Of a DNA stretch of 20,317 nt, positions 7,478-14,859 are shown piece by piece. How positions within the stretch are numbered: position 1 is the first letter of the stretch; every line of letters begins with the position of its first letter. The position numbers and the translations under genes were made by a program. The notes below the pieces were generated by a model. That model saw only the letters and a list, made by a program, of their open reading frames with translations, was not told the DNA's origin and did no database searches. This DNA comes from Anaerolineae bacterium (GTDB lineage: Bacteria; Chloroflexota; Anaerolineae; Anaerolineales; Villigracilaceae), in the NCBI GenBank assembly GCA_017303735.1, contig JAFLCF010000065.1:1-20317 (forward strand). The letters run 5' to 3'.

Positions 7478-8269
7478 TTAGAACGAGAGTTTTCTGAAAA
7501 TGAAGGACGGGATATGCCGGATGATCAGCATGATGTACTGCCAGAAGAAGGGCGTGTAGATGGTCTGCCTGCGTTTGCGCATGGCTTTATAAATATCGTC
7601 CACTGCTTTCTCGACGGGGATGGCAAAGGGAGTCGGTCCCACCGCCGCTTTGAGCATCTCAGTTTTGACAAAGCCCGGCTTGACCGTTAACACGTTCACA
7701 CCGTGGCGCGTCAGCCGGTTGCGCAACGCTTCGAGATAGGTGTGCAGCCCAGCTTTGGAAGTGTTATAACCGGGGTTCCCCACCCGTCCACGGTCACCAG
7801 CAACAGAACCAATACCCACGATCTGACCCGCTTTGGCATTTTGGAACATCTCGGCAACGGGGGTAAGCCATGCCATGGCGCCGATCAGGTTGATCTCCAC
7901 CATCTGGCGGTCGTTCTCGAAGTTATACTTGTCGTTGCCGCCCGGTGGAAAGTTGACCCCTGCCACAAAAACGAAAGTATCCAAACCGCCGATTTTGGCA
8001 ACTATGTTAACGAGAAGCGCCGGAACTTCCTTATAGTTAGACACGTCATGAGGAAAAGCCAGCGCACGTGTTTCACCTGTTCCAGCGTTGATCTCGGCGC
8101 AAAGCGTTGTCAACACTTCCTTTTGGCGGGCAACCAATGCCACGGTATAGCCTTCTTTCGCAAGTTTACGAGCAAGGGCGGCGCCCATGCCAACAGAAGC
8201 GCCGACTATAATGGCGCGTCGGCGCGAATTCAACGGCGTAGCAGGGTTAAGTTTAGAAGAGTCGGACAC
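7478..8269 (-). CDS. Short-chain dehydrogenase/reductase, DprE2-like
   Basis: A classical SDR of 263 residues. It has the nucleotide-binding GASVGMG (23-29), an NLIG block with Asn127, Ser155 and the catalytic YNTSK (Tyr168, Lys172), followed by KPGFVKTEM. The C-terminal tail WQYIMLIIRHIPSFIFRKLSF closely resembles the hydrophobic tail of mycobacterial DprE2 and would let it sit on the membrane next to a polyprenyl substrate. With the downstream DprE1-like oxidase it probably completes a two-step epimerisation of a lipid-linked sugar through a keto intermediate. The start is GTG 8269 with GAGG nearby; a minus-strand TAGAAT-like box lies about 24 bases before it. It is divergent from the GAF-GGDEF gene. 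Confidence 0.88.
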   Translation of the reverse strand: MSDSSKLNPATPLNSRRRAIIVGASVGMGAALARKLAKEGYTVALVARQKEVLTTLCAEINAGTGETRALAFPHDVSNYKEVPALLVNIVAKIGGLDTFVFVAGVNFPPGGNDKYNFENDRQMVEINLIGAMAWLTPVAEMFQNAKAGQIVGIGSVAGDRGRVGNPGYNTSKAGLHTYLEALRNRLTRHGVNVLTVKPGFVKTEMLKAAVGPTPFAIPVEKAVDDIYKAMRKRRQTIYTPFFWQYIMLIIRHIPSFIFRKLSF

Positions 8270-8344
8270 GGAAGCCTCACATCAAAAGATTGTGGTGATT
8301 CTAACACAGTCCATTAATGACCTTTTGGGTCTAAAATGCAAGTG

Positions 8345-8350
8345 TATAAT
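8345..8350 (+). promoter_or_regulatory. Probable -10 box for the GAF-GGDEF gene
   Basis: A perfect TATAAT lies at 8345-8350 in the divergent gap between the SDR and GAF-GGDEF genes. No good -35 hexamer is seen at 17 bases. It would give a leader of about 45 bases. A second A/T box (AATAAT, 8389-8394) lies eight bases before the ATG. Confidence 0.45.
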
Positions 8351-8402
8351 AGTACAAATGGTGTCTTGAGGCTATTCGATCATACGAGAATAATCAAACG
8401 AA

Positions 8403-9665
8403 ATGAACAATCACGAAATCAAGTCTGGAACGGTCTTTTCCCGCGCCTGGGACATCATTGCCAACGACAATACCATCCCATCGGAAGAAAAAAAAGCGAT
8501 CCTGAAATTAATTCAGGTTCTCCTTGAAGCACGCGAACAATCAAACGACAAGAGGGTTGGCGACAGTGACGATAAATCCAGCACGCAGGAAGTCATCTCC
8601 AAACACTCATTAATGACCACCGTCAAGCACCAGGCAGATGAATTGGATGCGCTCAAACGCATCAGCCTCAACCTGACCTCGAACCTGGACCTGCAAAATG
8701 TGCTCGACATCATGCTGACAGAAGCCATGAACCTGGTCCGCAATACACGCGCGGTCAGTATTTTCCTTTATACACAGGGCATTTTGACCTTTGGTGCATC
8801 GCTTAATAATCAGGGACTGCGCAACCAACCCGTCACCAGCCCACGGCGTGACGGGCTGACGAATACGGTCATGAAGGAAAGCCGGCAGATCATCATTGAA
8901 GATGTATTGAACCACCCGCTTTATAAAGGCTACCCTGAAACCTGGTCTGGTTCGATGATCGGCATCCCGCTCAAATTCAAAGATGAACTTTTGGGCGTGT
9001 TGAATCTCTCCAGAAGCACAGTAGGCAAGTTCACACGTTCAGAATTGCGCCTGATGAGCCTACTGGCAGATCAGGCGGCTGTGGCGATCTTCAATGCCAG
9101 CCTATACAAACGCCTTTCACAAATGGCGAACACAGACAGTGTGACCGGGCTTCCCAACCGTCGCGCGTTGGACGAACGCCTTCAGGAAGAGTGGCGGCTT
9201 GCCCAGCAAACTCAAATGCCATTTGCTGTGGTGATGATGGATATGGACGGCTTCAAAGCCGTGAACGACACCTTCGGACACAATGTAGGCGATGAATTGC
9301 TATATTCGCTCTTCAACTTCCTCGCCCAACGGATGCGCGGTTCCGACTTCCTCGCGCGTTATGGCGGAGATGAACTCACTCTGGTGATGCGCAACACCGA
9401 CCTTGAGGCTGCACAGGTGGTCACTCAAAAAGTGATCGATCTGATGCGGGAATATCGTTTTCACTTTCCGAAAGAAAAAGAACTGCCATTGGGTCTCACT
9501 GCCGGCATTGCGATCTACCCGACTCATGCCAACAACCCCAGCGACCTGATCCGTGCCGCGGACTCAGCCTTGTATCACGCCAAGAAACACAACCGTGGCA
9601 GATTCTCCATTGCTAAAGGGGTCACCGGAAGGCTAACCCCGATCCGGGTAAAAGAGAGCGGCTAA
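8403..9665 (+). CDS. GAF-GGDEF domain protein, probable diguanylate cyclase
   Basis: 420 residues. The N-terminal ~75 residues are polar and helical. They are followed by a GAF domain (~80-238) with the typical DRRRI-like opening LDALKRISLNL, MIGIPLKFKDELLGVLNLSR and ELRLMSLLADQAAVAIFNA. The GGDEF domain runs ~240-408 (DSVTGLPNRR, MDMDGFKAVNDTFGHNVGDELL). The signature is GGDEL at 321-325 rather than GGDEF; the acidic pair is kept, so activity is plausible but not certain. RGSD lies five residues upstream as an inhibitory RxxD site. No membrane segment is seen, so the GAF domain probably senses a cytoplasmic small molecule. The protein ends with a basic tail. Confidence 0.92.
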   Translation: MNNHEIKSGTVFSRAWDIIANDNTIPSEEKKAILKLIQVLLEAREQSNDKRVGDSDDKSSTQEVISKHSLMTTVKHQADELDALKRISLNLTSNLDLQNVLDIMLTEAMNLVRNTRAVSIFLYTQGILTFGASLNNQGLRNQPVTSPRRDGLTNTVMKESRQIIIEDVLNHPLYKGYPETWSGSMIGIPLKFKDELLGVLNLSRSTVGKFTRSELRLMSLLADQAAVAIFNASLYKRLSQMANTDSVTGLPNRRALDERLQEEWRLAQQTQMPFAVVMMDMDGFKAVNDTFGHNVGDELLYSLFNFLAQRMRGSDFLARYGGDELTLVMRNTDLEAAQVVTQKVIDLMREYRFHFPKEKELPLGLTAGIAIYPTHANNPSDLIRAADSALYHAKKHNRGRFSIAKGVTGRLTPIRVKESG

Positions 9666-9810
9666 TTCGGGTAACAAAGTTCACCTGTGGGGGTTATATC
9701 TGACAGAGTATCGCATAATTCGGTAAACAAAACTTCGACCTTCATTCGTAATTCCCAATGAAGAGTTTACTTAATATCAAGGCGATAAAACAAGGTCAGG
9801 AGACATATCC

Positions 9811-10734
9811 ATGCCCCGTAAAGTTAAACTCATCCTCAACCCCATGGCAGACATGGGACGTGCCTGGAAGACCGCCAACAACCTGCGCCCCATCGCACAG
9901 GAATTCAAAGGCGAGCTCACCTGGAGCGGAACGGTCTACCCATCCCATGCCATCGAGCTTGCCAAACAAGCCGCTGAAGAAGGCTATGACATGGTCATTG
10001 CCATGGGAGGTGACGGCACGGTGCATGAAGTGATGAATGGACTGATGCAGGTACCGGCGGAGAAGCGACCCGTGATGGGCGTCGTCCCCATTGGCTCAGG
10101 GAACGATTTCGCCTATTCCATTGGCATTACTCAAAAAGCAGACCATGCCCTCGCGCATGCTTTGAAAGCCGAAAATATCCAGTCTGTTGATATCGGTTTG
10201 ATGACTGATGCACAGGGGCGCAAGGAATATTTCGATAACACCCTCGGCATCGGCTTTGACGCGGTTGTCACCATCCGTTCGCATAAACTACCCATCGTCA
10301 AAGGCTTTCTGATGTATCTCACGGCGGTGATTCAGACCATCATTCTCAATCACAACCCTGCCCGGTTACAGATCGAAACCGAAAAAGAAAAATGGGAAAC
10401 CAATGCCCTCATGGTCACGCTGTGCAACGGTCCGCGTGAAGGCGGCGGGTTCATGCTCTCACCTAACTCCAAAAACAATGATGGCACCATGGAATTTGTC
10501 ATCGTCAACAAGGTTTCGCGTGCCTTGATGTTCCGACTTGTGCCTGAGTTCATGAGCGGCACCCATATGCGTTTCAAACAGGTGCGCATGGGAGAGTATC
10601 AAAAGCTCTCTCTCGAGTCAGATCATCCGCTCTACATCCATGCCGATGGCGAGATCTACACCAGCTTTGGCAGTAATTTGAAAAAAGTGAGCTTCGAAAT
10701 ATTGCCTCAGGCACTACAAGTAGTGAGAGGATAG
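9811..10734 (+). CDS. Diacylglycerol kinase family lipid kinase (YegS/DgkB/LCB5 type)
   Basis: 307 residues with the nucleotide-binding blocks of the DAGK catalytic family: LILNPMADMGRA (phosphate loop region), AMGGDGTVHEVMNGL (GGDGT at 66-70) and VPIGSGNDFA (93-102). The family's later glycine-rich block is seen as CNGPREGGGFMLSP, and HADGE lies near the end. The family phosphorylates diacylglycerol or related lipids at the membrane surface with ATP; which lipid is used here cannot be told. The start is supported by AGGAGA about eight bases upstream. The gene is followed by a hairpin (10750-10783), so it is probably monocistronic. Confidence 0.93.
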   Translation: MPRKVKLILNPMADMGRAWKTANNLRPIAQEFKGELTWSGTVYPSHAIELAKQAAEEGYDMVIAMGGDGTVHEVMNGLMQVPAEKRPVMGVVPIGSGNDFAYSIGITQKADHALAHALKAENIQSVDIGLMTDAQGRKEYFDNTLGIGFDAVVTIRSHKLPIVKGFLMYLTAVIQTIILNHNPARLQIETEKEKWETNALMVTLCNGPREGGGFMLSPNSKNNDGTMEFVIVNKVSRALMFRLVPEFMSGTHMRFKQVRMGEYQKLSLESDHPLYIHADGEIYTSFGSNLKKVSFEILPQALQVVRG

Positions 10735-10749
10735 TAATATTGGAAAATT

Positions 10750-10783
10750 AGAAACCGCCTGTCTGTTGATGCAGGCGGTTTCT
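10750..10783 (+). terminator. Hairpin terminator after the lipid kinase gene
   Basis: The perfect 12-bp stem AGAAACCGCCTG / CAGGCGGTTTCT has a 10-base loop and begins 16 bases after the stop codon. The T-run is short (TTTCT), so termination may be partial. Confidence 0.7.
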
Positions 10784-10806
10784 GCTACACTCCAGGGAAG
10801 GAATGA

Positions 10807-10818
10807 TAAAATCCCGCC
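10807..10818 (+). promoter_or_regulatory. Candidate leaderless -10 box (TAAAAT-N6-ATG)
   Basis: TAAAAT at 10807-10812 is followed by exactly six bases and then the ATG at 10819. The -35 region is weak. An AAGGA at about 10799 is too far from the ATG to be a good Shine-Dalgarno site. Confidence 0.45.
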
Positions 10819-12420
10819 ATGCCCACGCTTGAACAAAGCCTTCAAAAAATGGATATCGGTCACCTGCGCATCGTTGCAGAGTTTTGGGGATTGGAACTGG
10901 AATCGAACGAACCCGAAGCCGCTCTCGAAGAACTCTGCGCCTCGCTGCTGGACCTGGAAGCTGTTTCTGAAACCCTGGAAATTCTCCCCGCTGAAGCCCG
11001 CTCCGCGCTCAACGAACTCTTTGACGCCGGCGGAAAGATCGAGTGGGCAATCTTTGCACGTAAATATGGTGATATTCGCGAAATGGGTGCAGGCAAACGC
11101 GACCGGGAACGCCCTCATCACAAACCATCTTCCACATCTGAGTCTCTTTTTTACCGCGGCTTGCTCGCCAAAGCCTTCTTCGACTCAAGCAAAGGTTCGC
11201 AGGAATTTGCCTACCTCCCTGATGATCTGCTAGACATTATCGCAGAAACTGAAACGGAACCAGAAGATACCCCAACTGCACAAAAGAACGACCCGTTAGG
11301 ACGCCCCGCCACCCCTGTGGAAAAGGCATATGAAATCCCTGCCACCGATTTCATATTGGATGATGCCACGACTCATCTCGCCGCCATGCGTATCGGTGAC
11401 TTAAGCAAGTCCCACTTTCAACGTGACATCCCTGCCTTGCTCACAACCGCCGGACTGATCAAAGACAATGGGCTGCTCCCCGATGCTGTAAAAAAATTCC
11501 TCGAAGCTCCGCGTGCCGATGCCCTTGAGTTGCTTTACAACGCCTGGCTGGCTTCCACGACCTTCGATGAATTAAGGCTCATTCCCACCATCGTCTGTGA
11601 AGGCGAATGGAAAAACCAGCCGCAAGTGACTCGTGAATTCCTGACAAACCTCATTCAAGACATCCCGCAGGGCAAGTGGTGGAGCATTCCAGCATTCGTC
11701 AAAGGCATCAAGGAAAAATATCCCGACTATCAACGCCCGGCTGGTGATTACGACTCATGGTTCATCAAGCGCGAGGCAGATGGTCAATTCCTGCGCGGAT
11801 TTGCGTATTGGGATGCCGTCGATGGCGCGCTGATCAAGTATGTGATCTCTGTTTTACATTTGCTTGGTAAGGTCAGCCTTGCCTCACCCGAAGAGGGAAA
11901 AGAAGCAACCGCCTTCCTTCTTCTTTCGTCTTTGCCTGAAAAGAAAGAAGAAAAAGGGAAGATAGTTGTATCTTCCAATGGAAAGATCAGCGTTCCGCGT
12001 ATGTTCTCTCGTGCGGTACGTTATCAATTGGCACGCTTCTGCGAATGGGATGAGCCCAAAGGTGATGAGTATTTTTATCGGGTAACGGCTGAGTCTTTGA
12101 AACGCGCCAGCGAGCAGGGACTGAAAGCCGAGCAGTTGTTGGCGATGCTGGTCAAATATACAAATGGAAGCGTGCCGCCCGCTCTAGTGAAAGCGCTCAA
12201 ACGCTGGGATGCGAACGGCTCTGAAGCCCGAGTGGAGAGTCTGCTTGTGTTACGAGTCAGCAAGCCCGAGATTATGGAAGAGATGCGTGCTTCGAAGGCA
12301 GGGAAATATTTCGGCGAAATCTTAAGCCCGACGGCAGTAGTGGTCAAAAGCGGAGCGATCCAAAAAGTGTTGGCAGAACTTGCCGAATTGGGTCTGTTGG
12401 CGGAAGCAAACATTCAATGA
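10819..12420 (+). CDS. Helicase-associated (XPB/Ssl2-like C-terminal) domain protein without ATPase motor
   Basis: 533 residues, no signal or membrane segment. I see no Walker A or B motif, so it is not a complete helicase. The N-terminus (LEQSLQKMDIGHLRIVAEFWGL) and the block GDIREMGAGKRDRE ... SESLFYRGLLAKAFF ... EFAYLPDDLL match proteins annotated as helicase-associated in Chloroflexota. The C-terminal ~120 residues (ESLLVLRVSKPEIMEEMRAS ... YFGEILSPTAVVVKSGAIQKVLAELAELGLL) resemble the Helicase_C_3 (PF13625) domain. A role in DNA repair or as a partner of an XPB-like helicase is possible but unproven. Its stop overlaps the start of the next gene (ATGA), so the two are translationally coupled. 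Confidence 0.8.
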   Translation: MPTLEQSLQKMDIGHLRIVAEFWGLELESNEPEAALEELCASLLDLEAVSETLEILPAEARSALNELFDAGGKIEWAIFARKYGDIREMGAGKRDRERPHHKPSSTSESLFYRGLLAKAFFDSSKGSQEFAYLPDDLLDIIAETETEPEDTPTAQKNDPLGRPATPVEKAYEIPATDFILDDATTHLAAMRIGDLSKSHFQRDIPALLTTAGLIKDNGLLPDAVKKFLEAPRADALELLYNAWLASTTFDELRLIPTIVCEGEWKNQPQVTREFLTNLIQDIPQGKWWSIPAFVKGIKEKYPDYQRPAGDYDSWFIKREADGQFLRGFAYWDAVDGALIKYVISVLHLLGKVSLASPEEGKEATAFLLLSSLPEKKEEKGKIVVSSNGKISVPRMFSRAVRYQLARFCEWDEPKGDEYFYRVTAESLKRASEQGLKAEQLLAMLVKYTNGSVPPALVKALKRWDANGSEARVESLLVLRVSKPEIMEEMRASKAGKYFGEILSPTAVVVKSGAIQKVLAELAELGLLAEANIQ

Positions 12421-13586
12421 GCTTACAAAAAATATTATTTCAACCAATGAGCAAGCCAGGATTTCTAAAATTATTTGTTTTTGCGTTGGCGCTAACGGCG
12501 GGGATCATTTTTATTTTTATTCGCCCGGGTCAATTACAAGCTGGTGATTTTATGATGATCGCCTGGCAGCCTGGGCAGGAGATCTTGCAAACCGGCACGG
12601 TGCATGCGGAGTACCCTTACCCGTTGTGGACCGCTTTGATGATGCTGCCATTCGCAATGGGATCACCCGAAATGGGGGCGCTGTTTCTGCTGATCGTGAA
12701 TGTGGTGATGCTTGCGGCGAGTATTGCATTGCTGGTCTTGTTCTTCGATTGGGATATCACGCCCTTTTTGTTCGTTATGATGACGTTGCTATGTGTACTG
12801 TTCCTGCCGATCCTTTCGAGCTTATGGGTTGGGCAGTTGACCATCTTCTCTTTGCTTGTTCTGGTTTTAAGTGTTCATTTTTTTCTGCATGAACGTTGGG
12901 CATGGCTTGGCATTGTGCTGGCGCTTTCGTTCATCAAACCGCAGATGATGCTCTTGCTTGCCGGGCTGTTCTTGTTATGGGCATTGTGGCAACGCCGTTG
13001 GCAAGTGCTGATGGGGTTTGGCGGGACGATGCTTCTTTTTGTGTTGATCTCACTCCCATTTATGGAACGCCCATCGCAATTGATCGGCGGGGGTATTGGG
13101 GTGCATCTCGAAACATTTCTGATCGCAACGAGTACCATTTGGGGAGCAACCATGAAGCCGGGGTTGCCGTGGCAGGTTCCCTTTGTGCTTTCGCTTGGGA
13201 TGATGATCTGGCTGGGTTGGGTTTGGTTGCCGTTCGTGCAGGGAAAAGAAATTTCTACCAACCGCTTTCTTTTTCTGTGCTCTGCGGCGATCCTTGTCAA
13301 TCTTGTTGTTGTCCCTTATAGCTGGATGCACAACCTGACCTTAATGCTGCTGCCCTTTGCATATAGTTTATGGCTGATTACTAAACGAAAAGGGACTGAC
13401 CGTACGGTATGGTTGACCCTGCTTGTATTCGTTACACATCCGCTTATGGTGCTGCTCTTCTTTATGCTGAGCCTGCCAAGCGTGTCGCAAGCCTATCAGG
13501 GAATCCCTGCCCTGATCTTGCTGCCGATGATGGTATTCTTGGAATATAAAAATAATCAAGCCGTTTTATTAGCGACTGTTTCTTAG
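12417..13586 (+). CDS. Multi-membrane glycosyltransferase, GT87/DUF2029 type
   Basis: 389 residues with about ten hydrophobic helices. Features of the DUF2029/GT87 family are an early acidic loop (AGDFMMIAW, ~42-50), a WVGQLT block and the characteristic helix LGIVLALSFIKPQMMLLL. Known members use polyprenyl-phosphate mannose as donor to build outer-surface glycans or glycolipids. The start overlaps the preceding stop (ATGA), so it is translationally coupled to the helicase-associated protein; a second in-frame ATG at 12447 is possible. The gene is followed by ~300 bases of repeat-rich non-coding DNA and then a GT2 gene. Assignment to GT87 is by motif and topology only. Confidence 0.75.
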   Translation: MSLQKILFQPMSKPGFLKLFVFALALTAGIIFIFIRPGQLQAGDFMMIAWQPGQEILQTGTVHAEYPYPLWTALMMLPFAMGSPEMGALFLLIVNVVMLAASIALLVLFFDWDITPFLFVMMTLLCVLFLPILSSLWVGQLTIFSLLVLVLSVHFFLHERWAWLGIVLALSFIKPQMMLLLAGLFLLWALWQRRWQVLMGFGGTMLLFVLISLPFMERPSQLIGGGIGVHLETFLIATSTIWGATMKPGLPWQVPFVLSLGMMIWLGWVWLPFVQGKEISTNRFLFLCSAAILVNLVVVPYSWMHNLTLMLLPFAYSLWLITKRKGTDRTVWLTLLVFVTHPLMVLLFFMLSLPSVSQAYQGIPALILLPMMVFLEYKNNQAVLLATVS

Positions 13587-13886
13587 TACACGGATTGGAC
13601 GGATGACATGGACAAAACAGTTTTTTATTAAGGGTCTTTTCCGTGAAAATCCGAGTCTTCGGTGTCCATAAAGACTTAATAGCTCACTTTACGCACTTAT
13701 GTGCTCACGCAGGGTCTGCGACCCTGCGGCTGACAAGGAAATGTTGAGAACTTGCAAAACACGGCGGTCACACATCGTACCCTTTAGGGTAGACCGACTT
13801 TGAGCAGAAACGCGTATGGAAAGTTAATTACAAGACAGACATCCTACCCACCCGTTGGGATATCAATTCATTTTGGAAGTGGAATC
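13587..13886. repeat. Repeat-rich intergenic stretch between the GT87 and GT2 genes
   Basis: This 300-base gap holds no convincing gene. It contains CACGGAT-type words in both orientations (ACACGGATT at ~13588, TCCGTG at ~13639, ATGGACA/TGTCCAT at ~13609 and ~13664). A 9-bp perfect hairpin CGCAGGGTC-TGC-GACCCTGCG lies at 13708-13728. A small palindrome TACCCTTTAGGGTA lies at 13778-13791. An in-frame upstream extension of the GT2 frame to a TTG at 13800 is not conserved-looking. Confidence 0.6.
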
Positions 13887-14636
13887 ATGAGTGAACTGAA
13901 AGACTTGAATATCTTCATCGTACTACCCGCATACAATGCCGCGAAAACTCTCAAGCGTACGTTGGATGAAATCCCAGCAGAGTTTCGCAAGAACATCATC
14001 CTTGTGGATGACGCCTCGAAGGATGAGACAGCCGACTTGGCACGCGAGGCAGGATTGACCGTATTCGTCCACCCGCAGAATCGCGGGTATGGCGGCAATC
14101 AAAAGACGTGTTACACCGAGTCGCTCGCAGCAGGCGCGGACCTGGTGGTAATGCTGCATCCCGACCATCAATATGATGCGAAGGTGATCCCTCAGATGGT
14201 GCAACCAATATTAGATGGCGAAGCGGACGCGGTCTTTGGTTCACGCATGTTGGGCGGACATCCGCTCGAGGGTGGGATGCCGTGGTGGAAGTTCAACGCC
14301 AATGTTTTGCTGACCGCCACAGCCAATATTATTTTCCGCCGCTATCTGACGGAGATCCATTCGGGCTTTCGCGCCTACTCACGCAAATATCTCGAGACCG
14401 TGCGTTTTATGGAAAACAGCGACGATTTCATCTTCGATACCGAGATCATCGCCCAGGGCATGATGAATAAATTGACCTTTCAGGAGGTTCCAATCGTGAC
14501 GCGGTATTTTGCCGAAGCATCTTCGATCAACTTGCAGAGAAGCATCGTGTACGGATTTGGCATCCTCGCGGTGTTGTTCAAGTACTGGCTGCATCATAAC
14601 CGGCTGGCACACTTCAAACAGTTCGAGCCAAAATAA
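13887..14636 (+). CDS. Family 2 glycosyltransferase (polyprenyl-phosphate sugar synthase-like)
   Basis: 249 residues starting at ATG 13887, with a purine-rich GGAAGTGG upstream. The GT-A fold signature is clear: [27 protein letters not shown] (Asp41/Asp42), [21 protein letters not shown] (91-97) at the metal-binding position and [21 protein letters not shown] and a [12 protein letters not shown] block follow. The C-terminal part [19 protein letters not shown] is a likely membrane-associated helix. The subfamily is close to enzymes charging polyprenyl phosphate with a sugar, but the sugar is not known. Lying after a GT87-type gene, which in known cases uses such donors, it may supply it. It ends at a strong terminator. 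Confidence 0.88.
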   Translation: MSELKDLNIFIVLPAYNAAKTLKRTLDEIPAEFRKNIILVDDASKDETADLAREAGLTVFVHPQNRGYGGNQKTCYTESLAAGADLVVMLHPDHQYDAKVIPQMVQPILDGEADAVFGSRMLGGHPLEGGMPWWKFNANVLLTATANIIFRRYLTEIHSGFRAYSRKYLETVRFMENSDDFIFDTEIIAQGMMNKLTFQEVPIVTRYFAEASSINLQRSIVYGFGILAVLFKYWLHHNRLAHFKQFEPK

Positions 14637-14640
14637 AACC

Positions 14641-14680
14641 AAATGGATGTCACGCGGAAAACGTGATGTCCATTTTTTAT
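14641..14680 (+). terminator. Rho-independent terminator after the GT2 gene
   Basis: A 14-bp stem (14641-14654 with 14662-14675, including two G-U pairs) with loop CGGAAAA is followed by six T. It begins four bases after the stop codon. Confidence 0.92.
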
Positions 14681-14688
14681 TAAGTCGC

Positions 14689-14694
14689 TATAAT
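14689..14694 (+). promoter_or_regulatory. Probable -10 box (TATAAT) for kbl
   Basis: A perfect TATAAT sits just after the GT2 terminator. The -35 region is poor. If used, it gives a ~160-base leader that contains the repeat at 14711-14835. Confidence 0.4.
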
Positions 14695-14710
14695 CGATTT
14701 GGTAATGACC

Positions 14711-14835
14711 GATGGTCGAGCGCAAGCAGTCGAAACCACCAATTTAAAGAAAACATAAAATTACGCAATGTGGTCTCGATACGTGGCGCGAAAGTCACGC
14801 GCCACTACTCGACCACCAGTAGAAATCCAACCACC
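14711..14835. repeat. TGGTCGAG-type inverted repeats upstream of kbl
   Basis: TGGTCTCGATACGTGGCGCG (about 14771) is inverted against CGCGCCACTACTCGACCACC (about 14799-14818), with GTGGCGCG/CGCGCCAC as the perfect inner stem. The words TGGTCGAGCG and CGAAACCACCA lie to the left, and two further ACCACCAGTA-like words follow on the right. It lies between the -10 box and the ribosome site of kbl, so it would be part of the leader RNA. Confidence 0.6.
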
Positions 14836-14859
14836 AGTATTAACCACAAGGAGATTCAA

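Noticed and set aside
7703..8317. 204-residue open frame on the plus strand
   Set aside because: It is antisense to the SDR with its intact catalytic motifs, and has no recognisable domain.
13800..13886. TTG-initiated extension of the GT2 gene
   Set aside because: The 29 extra residues look like translated non-coding DNA. The GT-A fold begins just after ATG 13887, which has a purine-rich upstream site.
13587..13886. CRISPR array or structured RNA in the repeat-rich gap
   Set aside because: The repeats are of different kinds, degenerate and unevenly spaced; no repeat-spacer periodicity and no cas gene is present in the window.
14509..14859. N-terminal extension of the kbl frame by 117 residues
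   Set aside because: It overlaps the end of the GT2 gene, its terminator and repeat DNA. The family start and a strong AAGGAG site fix ATG 14860.
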